The notes beneath the pieces were generated by a model. It searched no databases. It worked only from the letters and a program-made list of their open reading frames with translations, and was not told the origin of the DNA. A stretch of 64,000 nucleotides of DNA from Calditrichia bacterium (GTDB lineage Bacteria; Calditrichota; Calditrichia; RBG-13-44-9; J075): assembly GCA_020635015.1 (NCBI GenBank), contig JACKAP010000014.1:94625-158624 (forward strand). The letters are read 5' to 3'. Shown piece by piece: positions 32,995 through 41,427 of the stretch (positions are counted from its first letter, which is position 1; every line of letters begins with the position of its first letter). The translations under genes and the position numbers were made by a program.

Positions 32995-33063
32995 ACCCAT
33001 TAACCCATACACCCATTAACCCATACACCCATTAACCCATACACCCATTAACCCATACACCCT
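32995..33063. repeat. Octamer array ACCCATTA/ACCCATAC (inverse of 34381)
   Basis: Eight or so alternating 8-base units ACCCATTA and ACCCATAC. A 33-base stretch is the exact inverse of 34381-34413, on the other side of the metallophosphatase gene. Confidence 0.88.
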
Positions 33064-33064
33064 A

Positions 33065-34366
33065 TCAACTCACCAACTCCTCCCACTCCCCATACTTCGT
33101 CAACCGTTCCGGCGGCACCGGCAGCGAGCCCTTTGGTTGAGCACTGCCGTCGTTTTCCCAGACTTCCACCATCAATTGGGTATTGTCTTCATCATAATAT
33201 TCGATCTGCAGCAAAGGGCCGTCGAGGAGCAGCACCGCATAACCACAATAGCCCAGGCGGTCTTTGCGGTACACCGCGCTGATCTCCCGGGTGCTGTCGG
33301 CATTGAAGCGATCGTCGGAAAAAACCAGCCGGCGTTCGCGTTTAGGATGGTGACCCAATTCCACCGGCATACCCCCATGACCGAGGCAGCGTGCCCGTAC
33401 CGCAGGCCCCTGACCCGCCGGGGCGCTGAGTCCGTAGCCGCTGAAGCGGTGCTCGTGGGCCCAGATCCACAAAAAGACCTTATCCAAATAAGGCTGAAGC
33501 TCCCGCCCCAGACGCCTATATTCACTTTCAAAGGCGCTGTACCAGTTGTGATGACTGAGCAGCAGCACCGGCCGGAGGTCATTGGCATCGCGGAAGACCG
33601 TCTCGCGGAGCCAATCCAATTGGGCGCGGTGCAGCCGGATAAAATAAGTATCGAAGAGTTCCAGAAACGGGAGGGTGCGGGAGTAGTAGGCGGTATCCAG
33701 CGACACAATGCGCCAGTGTTCATTCTCCAGACAAAAATAGCTGGCCGGCTGGCCGGCGGGCTTACTTTTGTATTGCAGGCCAAGTTGCGGCAGCGCCCGC
33801 TCGAAATAGCCGTATCCTCCCGAATACATTTCATGATTGCCGTTGAGCGCAAAGCTGCCCCTGCTGCCCCGCGGCCAGGCGGCTTCCGGCAGAAAGTAGC
33901 GATCGAATTCCTCCCGGGAGCCGACGTAATAGACATCCCCGAGGTGAATGGTATAGTCCGGCTCCCAACCGCGCATGGCATCGCCCACCTTGTAGGCATT
34001 GGTCGTACCGGACCCCCAATCGCCGGCCAGGGCGATGCAGCACTGCGATTCCAACGGAAAAATCCCGTTACCCTCCGCGCTGCCGGCATAAACCGGAAAA
34101 GGATGGCGGGAGCGGAGGATAAACCGCAGGTAATTGCTCAGCCAGTCGAAGGTGGCCCGGGTGAGCAGCGTGGTATGGCGGCGCACTGCCAGCGCCCGGC
34201 GGCGCAGGGCCTGCAGCGCTTTCTTCCGGGGCAGCGGCGCAGCCAGCTTCTGAATAACACTCTTTTGATCCTTCACGGTCTGCCAGTGGGTGCGGCGCAC
34301 CGAGCGGATCGCCGAACGGGGCGTGCCGCGGAGGTGGTGAATTTCTCGGTGATGGATGTCGGACAT
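33065..34366 (-). CDS. Calcineurin-like metallophosphoesterase
   Basis: A 433-residue protein without a signal peptide. The five metal-binding blocks are clear: ALAGDWGSG, IHLGDVYYVG, LNGNHEMYSG, LLSHHNWYSA and WAHEHRFSGYG. About 90 residues of charged helical sequence precede the domain. It probably hydrolyses phosphate esters; the substrate cannot be deduced. The gene is flanked by exact inverted copies of an octamer array (32995 and 34381), and a CTGCCA microsatellite starts 51 nt upstream of its ATG; both may affect its expression. Confidence 0.9.
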   Translation of the reverse strand: MSDIHHREIHHLRGTPRSAIRSVRRTHWQTVKDQKSVIQKLAAPLPRKKALQALRRRALAVRRHTTLLTRATFDWLSNYLRFILRSRHPFPVYAGSAEGNGIFPLESQCCIALAGDWGSGTTNAYKVGDAMRGWEPDYTIHLGDVYYVGSREEFDRYFLPEAAWPRGSRGSFALNGNHEMYSGGYGYFERALPQLGLQYKSKPAGQPASYFCLENEHWRIVSLDTAYYSRTLPFLELFDTYFIRLHRAQLDWLRETVFRDANDLRPVLLLSHHNWYSAFESEYRRLGRELQPYLDKVFLWIWAHEHRFSGYGLSAPAGQGPAVRARCLGHGGMPVELGHHPKRERRLVFSDDRFNADSTREISAVYRKDRLGYCGYAVLLLDGPLLQIEYYDEDNTQLMVEVWENDGSAQPKGSLPVPPERLTKYGEWEELVS

Positions 34367-34380
34367 GGAAGGGTTTTTCT

Positions 34381-34413
34381 GTGTATGGGTTAATGGGTGT
34401 ATGGGTTAATGGG
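34381..34413. repeat. Octamer array ATGGGTTA/ATGGGTGT (inverse of 32995)
   Basis: Two full pairs of ATGGGTTA and ATGGGTGT, 33 nt in total, exactly inverse to part of 32995-33063. It lies 15 nt upstream of the metallophosphatase start. Confidence 0.88.
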
Positions 34414-34416
34414 AAA

Positions 34417-34571
34417 CTGCCACTGCCACTGCCACTGCCACTGCCACTGCCACTGCCACTGCCACTGCCACTGCCACTGCCACTGCCACTGCCACTGCCA
34501 CTGCCACTGCCACTGCCACTGCCACTGCCACTGCCACTGCCACTGCCACTGCCACTGCCACTGCCACTGCC
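34417..34571. repeat. CTGCCA hexanucleotide microsatellite, about 26 copies
   Basis: 155 bases of perfect CTGCCA repeats. Because the unit is six bases, no frame has a stop, which creates meaningless Pro-Leu or Gly-Ser open frames. It lies between the metallophosphatase and transglutaminase-like genes. Such arrays change length by slippage, so copy number may differ between cells. Confidence 0.98.
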
Positions 34572-34610
34572 CCCCAAAGCTTATCCAATAAAATGCTTAT
34601 TTCCAAGAAC

Positions 34611-35270
34611 TCAGGTCATAATATACAACTCGTCACTATAAGGCTGGGGATGCTCGAAAATATGGGGATAATGCTTTTTCAGTTCATCGAGGAACAGTTC
34701 CCGGGGCACGTCGGGAAAGGTGCCGTAATCGTGCAGGTATTCCATGAACTTCCCGCCGGAACTGTCGTATTGCTGGAAGAGCGAATCGTGCCGACCGTCG
34801 AAGGCCAGGGGTGCGACGCCCAGGCGCCGGCAGAGTGCGGCATTGAACGCCGGGGTGGCTTTGACCCAGTGTTCTTCCAGATACAGCTCCACGTATCCAT
34901 GGAACACCAGCACATCGGTGCGCAGCATCTTCTCCAGCCGGGCGGTGCCGATATGGTTGCGCACGTTGGCGAATCCCAGCCGGGCGGGAATCCCCAGCGC
35001 CCGGGCGCAGGCGCCGAGCAGGTTGGCCTTCTCCACGCAATAGCCGTAATCGCGGCGCAGCAGCGCGCTGGCCTTCAACGCAGGAGGGCGCAGATCGATG
35101 CGGTAAGGGTTATACTGGAAACCGTCGCGGATAGCCGCGTACAGCGCCACCGCCCGGGAAATATCGCCAGCGATGCCCTGCACAGTCCGGTTGGCGTATT
35201 CTACAACCGCCCGGTGATCGCTATCCATGTAGACTCCCGGCTGTCGGTAGAGGGAAAGTTTTTCGCTCAC
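34611..35270 (-). CDS. Transglutaminase-like cysteine protease domain protein
   Basis: A 219-residue cytoplasmic protein of the transglutaminase-like fold (PF01841). The catalytic Cys is in RRDYGYCVEKANLLGACARA, the His in DVLVFHGYVELYLEE and the Asp in VAPLAFDGRHDSL. The central ALGIPARLGFANVR is a typical strand of the family. Members act as peptidases or amidases on peptide bonds. The GTG start is followed by SEKLSLYRQPGVY. It stands alone between the microsatellite and a divergent histidine kinase gene. Confidence 0.88.
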   Translation of the reverse strand: MSEKLSLYRQPGVYMDSDHRAVVEYANRTVQGIAGDISRAVALYAAIRDGFQYNPYRIDLRPPALKASALLRRDYGYCVEKANLLGACARALGIPARLGFANVRNHIGTARLEKMLRTDVLVFHGYVELYLEEHWVKATPAFNAALCRRLGVAPLAFDGRHDSLFQQYDSSGGKFMEYLHDYGTFPDVPRELFLDELKKHYPHIFEHPQPYSDELYIMT

Positions 35271-35401
35271 ATTGATCTCGATATAGGAGACTGCATAAAA
35301 TTTCTTTATCTTACGCCGTTTACGCGATTAAGTTAATCTAAAAGGCGCTCCAAATGAAGGAAATTTCAAACCATTCGGTAAGTATTTAAACGGAAAATTT
35401 A

Positions 35402-36973
35402 ATGAACGTTTATGCGGTTCCAATGCTGATTTCAGGTATCTTATGCGCCCTGCTTGCAGTGATTACCTGGTTGTTTCGCCGGCGCGAGCGGATCAACCGG
35501 ATATTCTCTTTTTTTACGCTGGCGCTGGCTTTAGACGCGTTTGCCTACTTTATGTGGTTTCAATTCGGCAGTGTTGAAAAAATCCACACCTGGATGCGAA
35601 TTACCTTCACGGCCGGTTTTGTGGTTCCGACCGGGCTGATATTTTTCTTCTTTGCCTTCACCGGGTATGACCGGAGGATGGATGACAGGGTGTTCGGCAT
35701 TAAAGCCCGGCACTTTCTGATCGCAACGCTGCTCTTTATATTTATCTGTACGCTGCTTTCCCAGTTTACCAATTTAATCCTGAATATCCCGGATAATCCG
35801 GAACATATTTGGGACCAGGGATTCGGCCCCCTGGGCATCCTCATGTTTCCCCTGTATGCCGGCATCTTTACATACCTGTTCACCATGGCCTTCAACAGCT
35901 ACAAAACGACTGACAACAGGCCGCAGAAACGTTTCATTTTTCTGCTGGCAGCCGGCACGCTGGTATGGCTGTTGTTCGGCTATGTCGGGGCATTGCTCGT
36001 TCCGATCGATAGCCAGGCGTGGTCCTCGATCAGTTATCTGGGCACCGGCACAATGGCCATCTTCTATTTTGTGGCAATTGTAAACTATCAATCCGATAAA
36101 GTGCACGAGCTGAATCTTAATCTGGAACGCAAGGTTGAAGATCGCACCCGGGAAATAACCCGGAAGAATGCCGAACTTGCAGAGACGCTCGATCAGCTTA
36201 AGCAGATGCAGAAGCAGATTGTCGTCCAGGAAAAGATGGCCTCGCTGGGCCAACTGGTGGCGGGATTGACCCATGAGTTCAATACACCCATCGGGGCACT
36301 GCGCAGCATGAAAGATACCAAATCGAAAGCACTGCAACGGCTTCAAACCGCCCTGGAAAACAAAACCCCCGGCATGACGGACCCAAATAGCGAAATCGAT
36401 AAAATGCTGGGGATCGTTTCCAATGCGGATCAATTAATCGACCGGAGCGCGGAACGCTTGCATGAGATCATCCAAAACCTGAAGAATTTTGCCCGGCTGG
36501 ATGAAGCCGAGACGGCAAAGGCGAATATTCATGAAGGGCTGGAGAGCGTGCTGGGGCTGCTCGGCCATGAACTGTTGAACAACATCGAGGTAGTGCGTGA
36601 GTATGGCGACATCCCGTCGTTTGTTCACCAGCCGCGGAAGTTGAATCAAGTGTTTTACAATATCCTGAAGAATGCCTGCCAGGCGATCGAGGGCAAGGGG
36701 CGGATCACCATCACCACCCGGCTGAAAGATAGCCTGGTCCAGGTGGCGATCCGCGATACCGGCAAAGGCATTCCCCCCGAAGCGCTCGACACGATCTTTG
36801 ATCCCCAGTTTACCGCCAAAAGTTCGGTGGTCCGCGCCCGCCTGGGACTGTCGACCAGCTATCAGATCGTTCAGGAGCACCGCGGCCGGATTGAAGTGGA
36901 AAGCCGTGTGGGAACGGGGTCGGTTTTCACGGTGACGATCCCGGCAGAATTCCGGAATGCTAGTTTCGTATAA
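35402..36973 (+). CDS. Membrane sensor histidine kinase with degenerate G2 box
   Basis: A 523-residue protein. Residues about 1-230 hold roughly seven membrane helices (MLISGILCALLAVITWLF, FFTLALALDAFAYFMWF, LIATLLFIFICTLLSQF, FIFLLAAGTLVWLLFGY, AIFYFVAIVNY), like a 7TM sensor region. A coiled coil (ERKVEDRTREITRKNAEL) follows, then the phospho-acceptor His291 in LVAGLTHEFNTPIGAL. The ATPase has the N box (FYNILKNACQAIEGKG) and G1 (IRDTGKGIPPEAL), but the G2 box, normally GxGLGLS, reads RARLGLS. No response regulator lies nearby, so it is an orphan kinase. Activity may be altered by the G2 change. Confidence 0.9.
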   Translation: MNVYAVPMLISGILCALLAVITWLFRRRERINRIFSFFTLALALDAFAYFMWFQFGSVEKIHTWMRITFTAGFVVPTGLIFFFFAFTGYDRRMDDRVFGIKARHFLIATLLFIFICTLLSQFTNLILNIPDNPEHIWDQGFGPLGILMFPLYAGIFTYLFTMAFNSYKTTDNRPQKRFIFLLAAGTLVWLLFGYVGALLVPIDSQAWSSISYLGTGTMAIFYFVAIVNYQSDKVHELNLNLERKVEDRTREITRKNAELAETLDQLKQMQKQIVVQEKMASLGQLVAGLTHEFNTPIGALRSMKDTKSKALQRLQTALENKTPGMTDPNSEIDKMLGIVSNADQLIDRSAERLHEIIQNLKNFARLDEAETAKANIHEGLESVLGLLGHELLNNIEVVREYGDIPSFVHQPRKLNQVFYNILKNACQAIEGKGRITITTRLKDSLVQVAIRDTGKGIPPEALDTIFDPQFTAKSSVVRARLGLSTSYQIVQEHRGRIEVESRVGTGSVFTVTIPAEFRNASFV

Positions 36974-37286
36974 TGAAAAGATAAAATAATTGTTGAAGTT
37001 GTCATATATTTAAGTGAAATTTCTAACCAGTTACTTTTGGTAATATACAGCCATCAATTCACTCATAAGGCGTGAATTATGAAAAAACACTTACGGTTAG
37101 CTGTTTTTTCAATTCGGCTTTTCCCCATTTTTCTTTCCCGGTACCACTGGAAAGATAGCCTACATATTAAATCGCTGCTGATTCCGGCGCCTCTCTGCTG
37201 GGCTCCAACATCCTGGTAAAAGGCACACTTTTAGGCGCTTCTGATATAGAAGGGTATTGAATCAATATACTGGGAGTACTGATAAC
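36974..37286. other. 313-nt gap before the PorV-like gene, containing a gene relic
   Basis: 36974-37078 is AT-rich spacer; 37079-37260 is the decayed receptor N-terminus listed separately. No word repeats here. Confidence 0.6.
37079..37260 (+). pseudogene. Relic of a carboxypeptidase-regulatory / TonB-receptor N-terminus
   Basis: Starts like a real gene: AAGG site, ATG, and a signal-peptide-like MKKHLRLAVFSIRLFPIF. One frame then gives GTTGKIAYILN and another frame gives ADSGASLLGSNILVKGTLLG and ASDIEGY before a stop. These pieces line up with TGKISGRIADAQ, LPGVNILVEGTMLGAATDLDGY of the TonB receptor at 38327, with two frameshifts. It is therefore a decayed or partial duplication of such a receptor's N-terminal domain, placed right before the PorV-like gene. 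Confidence 0.75.
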
Positions 37287-38315
37287 ATGGCACGATCTAC
37301 CCGTATTTCCTACTTGTTAAGCATGATAACGATAAGCGTATGGTTGTCAGTGGCACATGCTGCTGAGCCAAAGCTCGCTCAGACCGGCTTCCAGTTTCTG
37401 AGCGTGCCCAGCAATGCCCGGGTAGCAGCGTTGGGGAAAGCTTTTACCGCCATGCCCGGGGGATCGATGTCGATGTTTTACAATCCTTCCGTGATGGCGT
37501 TTAACCCGGCGCGGTTCGACCTGTCGCTGAGTCAGAACAACTGGATTGCCGACATTAAGCACATGGCCGGCAGCTTCTCTTTCCGTCCTGCCCGTGGCCG
37601 CTGGGGAACCTTTGGGGTTAGCCTGATGAGTGTTGATTACGGCGAATTTTTAGGCACGATTGTAGACCCGTCCAGCGAGAGCGGCTACCAGGATACCGGC
37701 AATTTTTCTCCGAGTGCTTTTGCCATGGGATTGGCATATGCCAATGCCTTGTCCGACCGGTTTTCCTTCGGCGTTCACGTCAAATATGCGTCGCAGGATC
37801 TGGGTAACGCCCAGGTGTCGGACGCTGGATCCGAAACCGGTTTCCGCACCAAAAGTTATTCGGAAGGGGTCATCGCGTTCGATTTCGGCACGATTTACCG
37901 CACCGGTTTTAAATCCCTGGCCTTTGCCATGTCGGTGCAAAATTTCTCCCAGGAAGTGCGTTTTGAAAGCGAGGGTTTTCAATTGCCGCTGGTTTTCAAC
38001 ATCGGCATTTCCATGGATATGATGGATGCCATCAGCCCCGATAATGAAAAACACGCCTTTATTGTGGCAATCGATGCCAATCACCCCCGTGCCGCCTCCG
38101 AGCAGATAATGGTTGGCGGGGAGTACATATTTTTAAACGCATTGGCCCTGCGCGCCGGCTACCACCATAATGTAGACGAACGCGATATCAGTTTTGGCGC
38201 CGGGCTTCAGTTAGCATACGGCGACCGGGGAGGCAGAATCGCCCTGGATTATGCGTATACGCCCTTCGGTATTTTCGACAATGTTCAACAGTTCACGTTT
38301 ACATTTTCAATGTAG
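37287..38315 (+). CDS. PorV/PorQ-type (UPF0164) outer-membrane protein
   Basis: A 342-residue protein with a signal peptide (LSMITISVWLSVAHAAEPK). The block QFLSVPSNARVAALGKAF followed by MSMFYNPSVMAFNPARFDLSL is characteristic of the PorV/UPF0164 family. The rest is a series of amphipathic strands (FGVHVKYASQDLG, LALRAGYHHNVDERDISFGAGL) ending in QQFTFTFSM, a membrane barrel of FadL-like type. PorV proteins act in type IX secretion as shuttles for cargo with C-terminal sorting domains. Start at ATG 37287. The TonB receptor gene begins 11 nt after its stop, so they are cotranscribed. Confidence 0.85.
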   Translation: MARSTRISYLLSMITISVWLSVAHAAEPKLAQTGFQFLSVPSNARVAALGKAFTAMPGGSMSMFYNPSVMAFNPARFDLSLSQNNWIADIKHMAGSFSFRPARGRWGTFGVSLMSVDYGEFLGTIVDPSSESGYQDTGNFSPSAFAMGLAYANALSDRFSFGVHVKYASQDLGNAQVSDAGSETGFRTKSYSEGVIAFDFGTIYRTGFKSLAFAMSVQNFSQEVRFESEGFQLPLVFNIGISMDMMDAISPDNEKHAFIVAIDANHPRAASEQIMVGGEYIFLNALALRAGYHHNVDERDISFGAGLQLAYGDRGGRIALDYAYTPFGIFDNVQQFTFTFSM

Positions 38316-38326
38316 GAAAAGGTATC

Positions 38327-41300
38327 ATGATGACTAAAAAGTGTTTCGCGGCAAGTATGCTCATGTTTTTCTGGTCCGCCGCCGTAATGGCCGGCATCAC
38401 CGGGAAAATTTCCGGGCGTATCGCTGATGCCCAAAACAATGTCAATCTGCCGGGGGTTAACATCCTGGTGGAAGGTACCATGTTGGGCGCGGCAACAGAC
38501 CTGGACGGCTATTTCGTCATCATCAATGTGCCGCCGGGAACTTACAAGCTCAATGCAACCATGATCGGATATGCCAATGCGATTGTGGAAAACGTGGTGG
38601 TGAGAATGGATCAGACCACGATCGTCGATTTGCAAATGCAGACCCAGTCGGTCGATATCGGCGAAGTGGTGGTGGTGGCCAAACGGCCGCTGGTCGAAAC
38701 CGATGTCTCTGCCAGCGAGCTCTACATCACCGGCGAAACCGTTGAACGTCTGCCGGTCAAATCCGTTGACGAGGTGTTGGCGCTGCACGCCGGCATCGAG
38801 CCTGGCAGTGATGGGGTGGTCATTCGCGGCGGCAATATTCGGGAAACCAGCTTTTTTGTCGACGGCTTATCGATGAACGATGAGCGCTGGAATGTGCCCT
38901 TTACCTCCTTCAGTTTAAATGCGCTGGAAGAAGTGCGGGTGCAAACCGGCGGTTTTAGCGCCGAATACGGCAACCTGCGCTCCGGGGTGATCAATCTGGT
39001 GACCAAAGAAGGCCAGACCGACCGCTACAGCGGCGCGATCAATGTGCAATACCGCCAGCCCGGGGATAAACATTTCGGTCCTTCTATTTATGATCCCAAT
39101 ACCTACTTTACCCGGCCTTACACCGATCCAGCCGTCATGTGGAACGGTACCACCGGCGGCGGTTGGGATGCGCATACCCAAAGACAATATCCCTTTTTCG
39201 AAGGCTGGAATACGGTTGCCCAGGCCACCTTGCAGGATAACGATCCGAGCAACGACCTGACGCCTGCCGGCGCCTACCGGCTTTGGCAATGGCAACATCG
39301 CCGCCAGGGCGATATTACGAAGCCGGATTACGTGGTTGACGCCACCCTCGGCGGGCCCGTCCCGATGCTCGCTGATAAGCTGGGCAACGCACGCTTTTTC
39401 CTTTCACATTATCGCCAGCGGGAAATGTTTATTTTTCCGCTTTCACGAGATGACTACCAGGATAATAACACCCAGTTAAAACTGACCTCGAATCCCACAG
39501 AATCCATCAAATTGACGTTGACCGGATTATACGGCGAAGTGCATTCGGTTTCCCCTTACAACTGGCGCCCCACCCCAACCGGGCAAGTATTGAGATCACC
39601 GGGTGGGATTGCCGACCTGGTGAACAGCAGCGACGGCAACAGCATTATCTACATGCCCGGCTATTTTAGCCCCAGTTCCATTTACCGCACGATGGTCGGA
39701 TTTAAGCTGAACCATACCCTGAGTTCCCGAACCTACTACGAGGTCAGTCTGCAGCACAATATCAACCGCTACCGAACCTTCAAACTGGCCGATCGCGATA
39801 CCACCCGGCGCTATGAACCGGTGCCCGGTTATTTTACTGATGAAGCGCCCTTCGGCTATTATGGATCCGGCCTGACCGGCATCGACGGCATGAGCATGGG
39901 CGGCTGGATGAACCTGGGACGCGATAACAGCACCATCTCCACCACCCAATTTCACGGCGACCTGGTTGCCCAGCTAAATGAGTACAACCAGGTTAAAGTC
40001 GGGCTTGAGGCGACATACAATGATTATAATATCAAATCCTTCACGGAAAGCCCCTCCATGGATACCTGGAACCGCAGCCAGGTTTTTCGGGAATTCCCCT
40101 ACCGGATCGGGGCGTATCTCCAGGATAAATTAGAATTTAAGGGTTTCATCGCCAATTTAGGGCTGCGCCTCGATTATTCCAGCGCCAACAGCCAATGGTT
40201 CCAGCTAGCGGAATATGACATTTTGCTGCGCGCGGGGTATGGCGATTTGATCGAGACCGACGCGCCGCTCAAAGATACCAAAGCAAACTGGTATCTCAGC
40301 CCCCGCCTGGGCGTCGCGCACCCGATTACCGAGAATTCCAAACTTTATTTCAACTACGGCCATTTCACCCAGGAAGCGGCATCAGCCTATCGTTTCCAAC
40401 TCCAGCGCGAATCCAACGGGCTGGTCACGTCAATCGGCAATCCCAACCTGGCCTATGAAAAAACCGTCGCCTATGAACTGGGCTACGAGCACAGTTTATT
40501 CGGACAATTCTTAATCAGCGCTTCCGGATATTATAAAGATATTACCGACCAGCCCGGCTGGATCACCTACACAAATCTGAATGGATCGGTAAGATACCAG
40601 CGCCCGGCGAACAACAATTACGAAGATATTCGCGGCCTGGAGCTCAGCCTGAGCCGGCGAGCCGGCACCTGGTTCCAGGGATTTGTCAATTATACGTACG
40701 AAGTGCAAACAGCCGGATTTTTCGGGTTGCTGGAATATTACGAAGATCCCAATAAACAACGGGAATATGAAAGACTCAACCCCACCCTGTCACGCCCGCA
40801 CGCTCAGCCGTACGCCCGGGCAAATCTCAGTTTCTACACCCCCGGCGCCTATGGCCCGGCATGGTTTGGGCAGCACTTGCTGGAAAATTTGCGGATTGAC
40901 TTTTTGGCGAATTGGAAGGCCGGCGCTTATACGACTTACAACCCCAATAGTATTCCCGGGGTTCGGGATAACGTTCAGTGGAAAAATCGCCACAATATTG
41001 ATCTGCGCCTCTCCAAGTCTCTGCGTATCATGACGTTAGACATGCAGCTTTATATGGATGTATTCAACCTGTTAAATACGAAATATCTGAGTTTTGCCGG
41101 TTTTTCCGATAATTTCGACTACCTCGATTATCTGGAATCGCTGCATTTTGATTGGGAAGATGGGGCGGAGCACGGCAATGACCGGATCGGTGATGTGCGC
41201 GACCCGGATGTGGCGTACGAACCCTATAATCCCGGCGATCCCACAAAATCGGAAGCCGATCTTCAACGGATTCTGGACACCAAAGCTTATATCGATATGC

Positions 41301-41368
41301 CCAATTTGACCTACTTTACTTTTTTAAATCCCCGCTATGTTCGCTGGGGAATCAAACTAAGTTTTTAA
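38327..41368 (+). CDS. TonB-dependent receptor with carboxypeptidase-regulatory N-domain
   Basis: A 1013-residue outer-membrane receptor. After the signal peptide (MLMFFWSAAVMAG) comes a carboxypeptidase-regulatory-like domain (residues about 22-110; ISGRIADAQNNVNLPGVNIL, DLDGYFVIINVPPGTYKL), then a plug domain (about 120-235; VDEVLALHAGIEPGSDGVVI, ETSFFVDGLSMNDE, EYGNLRSGVINLVTKEG), then the 22-strand barrel to the end (PRYVRWGIKLSF). It resembles SusC-like receptors but lacks a SusD neighbour. It may import oligosaccharide or other ligands. A PorV-like gene is just upstream and two large secreted proteins downstream. Confidence 0.92.
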   Translation: MMTKKCFAASMLMFFWSAAVMAGITGKISGRIADAQNNVNLPGVNILVEGTMLGAATDLDGYFVIINVPPGTYKLNATMIGYANAIVENVVVRMDQTTIVDLQMQTQSVDIGEVVVVAKRPLVETDVSASELYITGETVERLPVKSVDEVLALHAGIEPGSDGVVIRGGNIRETSFFVDGLSMNDERWNVPFTSFSLNALEEVRVQTGGFSAEYGNLRSGVINLVTKEGQTDRYSGAINVQYRQPGDKHFGPSIYDPNTYFTRPYTDPAVMWNGTTGGGWDAHTQRQYPFFEGWNTVAQATLQDNDPSNDLTPAGAYRLWQWQHRRQGDITKPDYVVDATLGGPVPMLADKLGNARFFLSHYRQREMFIFPLSRDDYQDNNTQLKLTSNPTESIKLTLTGLYGEVHSVSPYNWRPTPTGQVLRSPGGIADLVNSSDGNSIIYMPGYFSPSSIYRTMVGFKLNHTLSSRTYYEVSLQHNINRYRTFKLADRDTTRRYEPVPGYFTDEAPFGYYGSGLTGIDGMSMGGWMNLGRDNSTISTTQFHGDLVAQLNEYNQVKVGLEATYNDYNIKSFTESPSMDTWNRSQVFREFPYRIGAYLQDKLEFKGFIANLGLRLDYSSANSQWFQLAEYDILLRAGYGDLIETDAPLKDTKANWYLSPRLGVAHPITENSKLYFNYGHFTQEAASAYRFQLQRESNGLVTSIGNPNLAYEKTVAYELGYEHSLFGQFLISASGYYKDITDQPGWITYTNLNGSVRYQRPANNNYEDIRGLELSLSRRAGTWFQGFVNYTYEVQTAGFFGLLEYYEDPNKQREYERLNPTLSRPHAQPYARANLSFYTPGAYGPAWFGQHLLENLRIDFLANWKAGAYTTYNPNSIPGVRDNVQWKNRHNIDLRLSKSLRIMTLDMQLYMDVFNLLNTKYLSFAGFSDNFDYLDYLESLHFDWEDGAEHGNDRIGDVRDPDVAYEPYNPGDPTKSEADLQRILDTKAYIDMPNLTYFTFLNPRYVRWGIKLSF

Positions 41369-41427
41369 TGTTGGCATCGCACTTTTGCCACACAGTTCTC
41401 CGTGACTTTATGAAGGGTATCGAGAAG

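Noticed and set aside
33137..34393. Long open frame on the plus strand opposite the metallophosphatase
   Set aside because: Antisense shadow of a gene with five intact catalytic motifs; no start signal and low-complexity, His/Arg-rich translation.
32995..34571. CRISPR array
   Set aside because: The repeats are continuous 6-, 7- or 8-base units with no unique spacers of 30-40 nt and no cas genes in the window.
34068..34641. Gly-Ser and Pro-Leu repeat open reading frames on both strands
   Set aside because: They are translations of the CTGCCA microsatellite; a six-base unit never meets a stop. One of them runs into the real metallophosphatase gene in a wrong frame.
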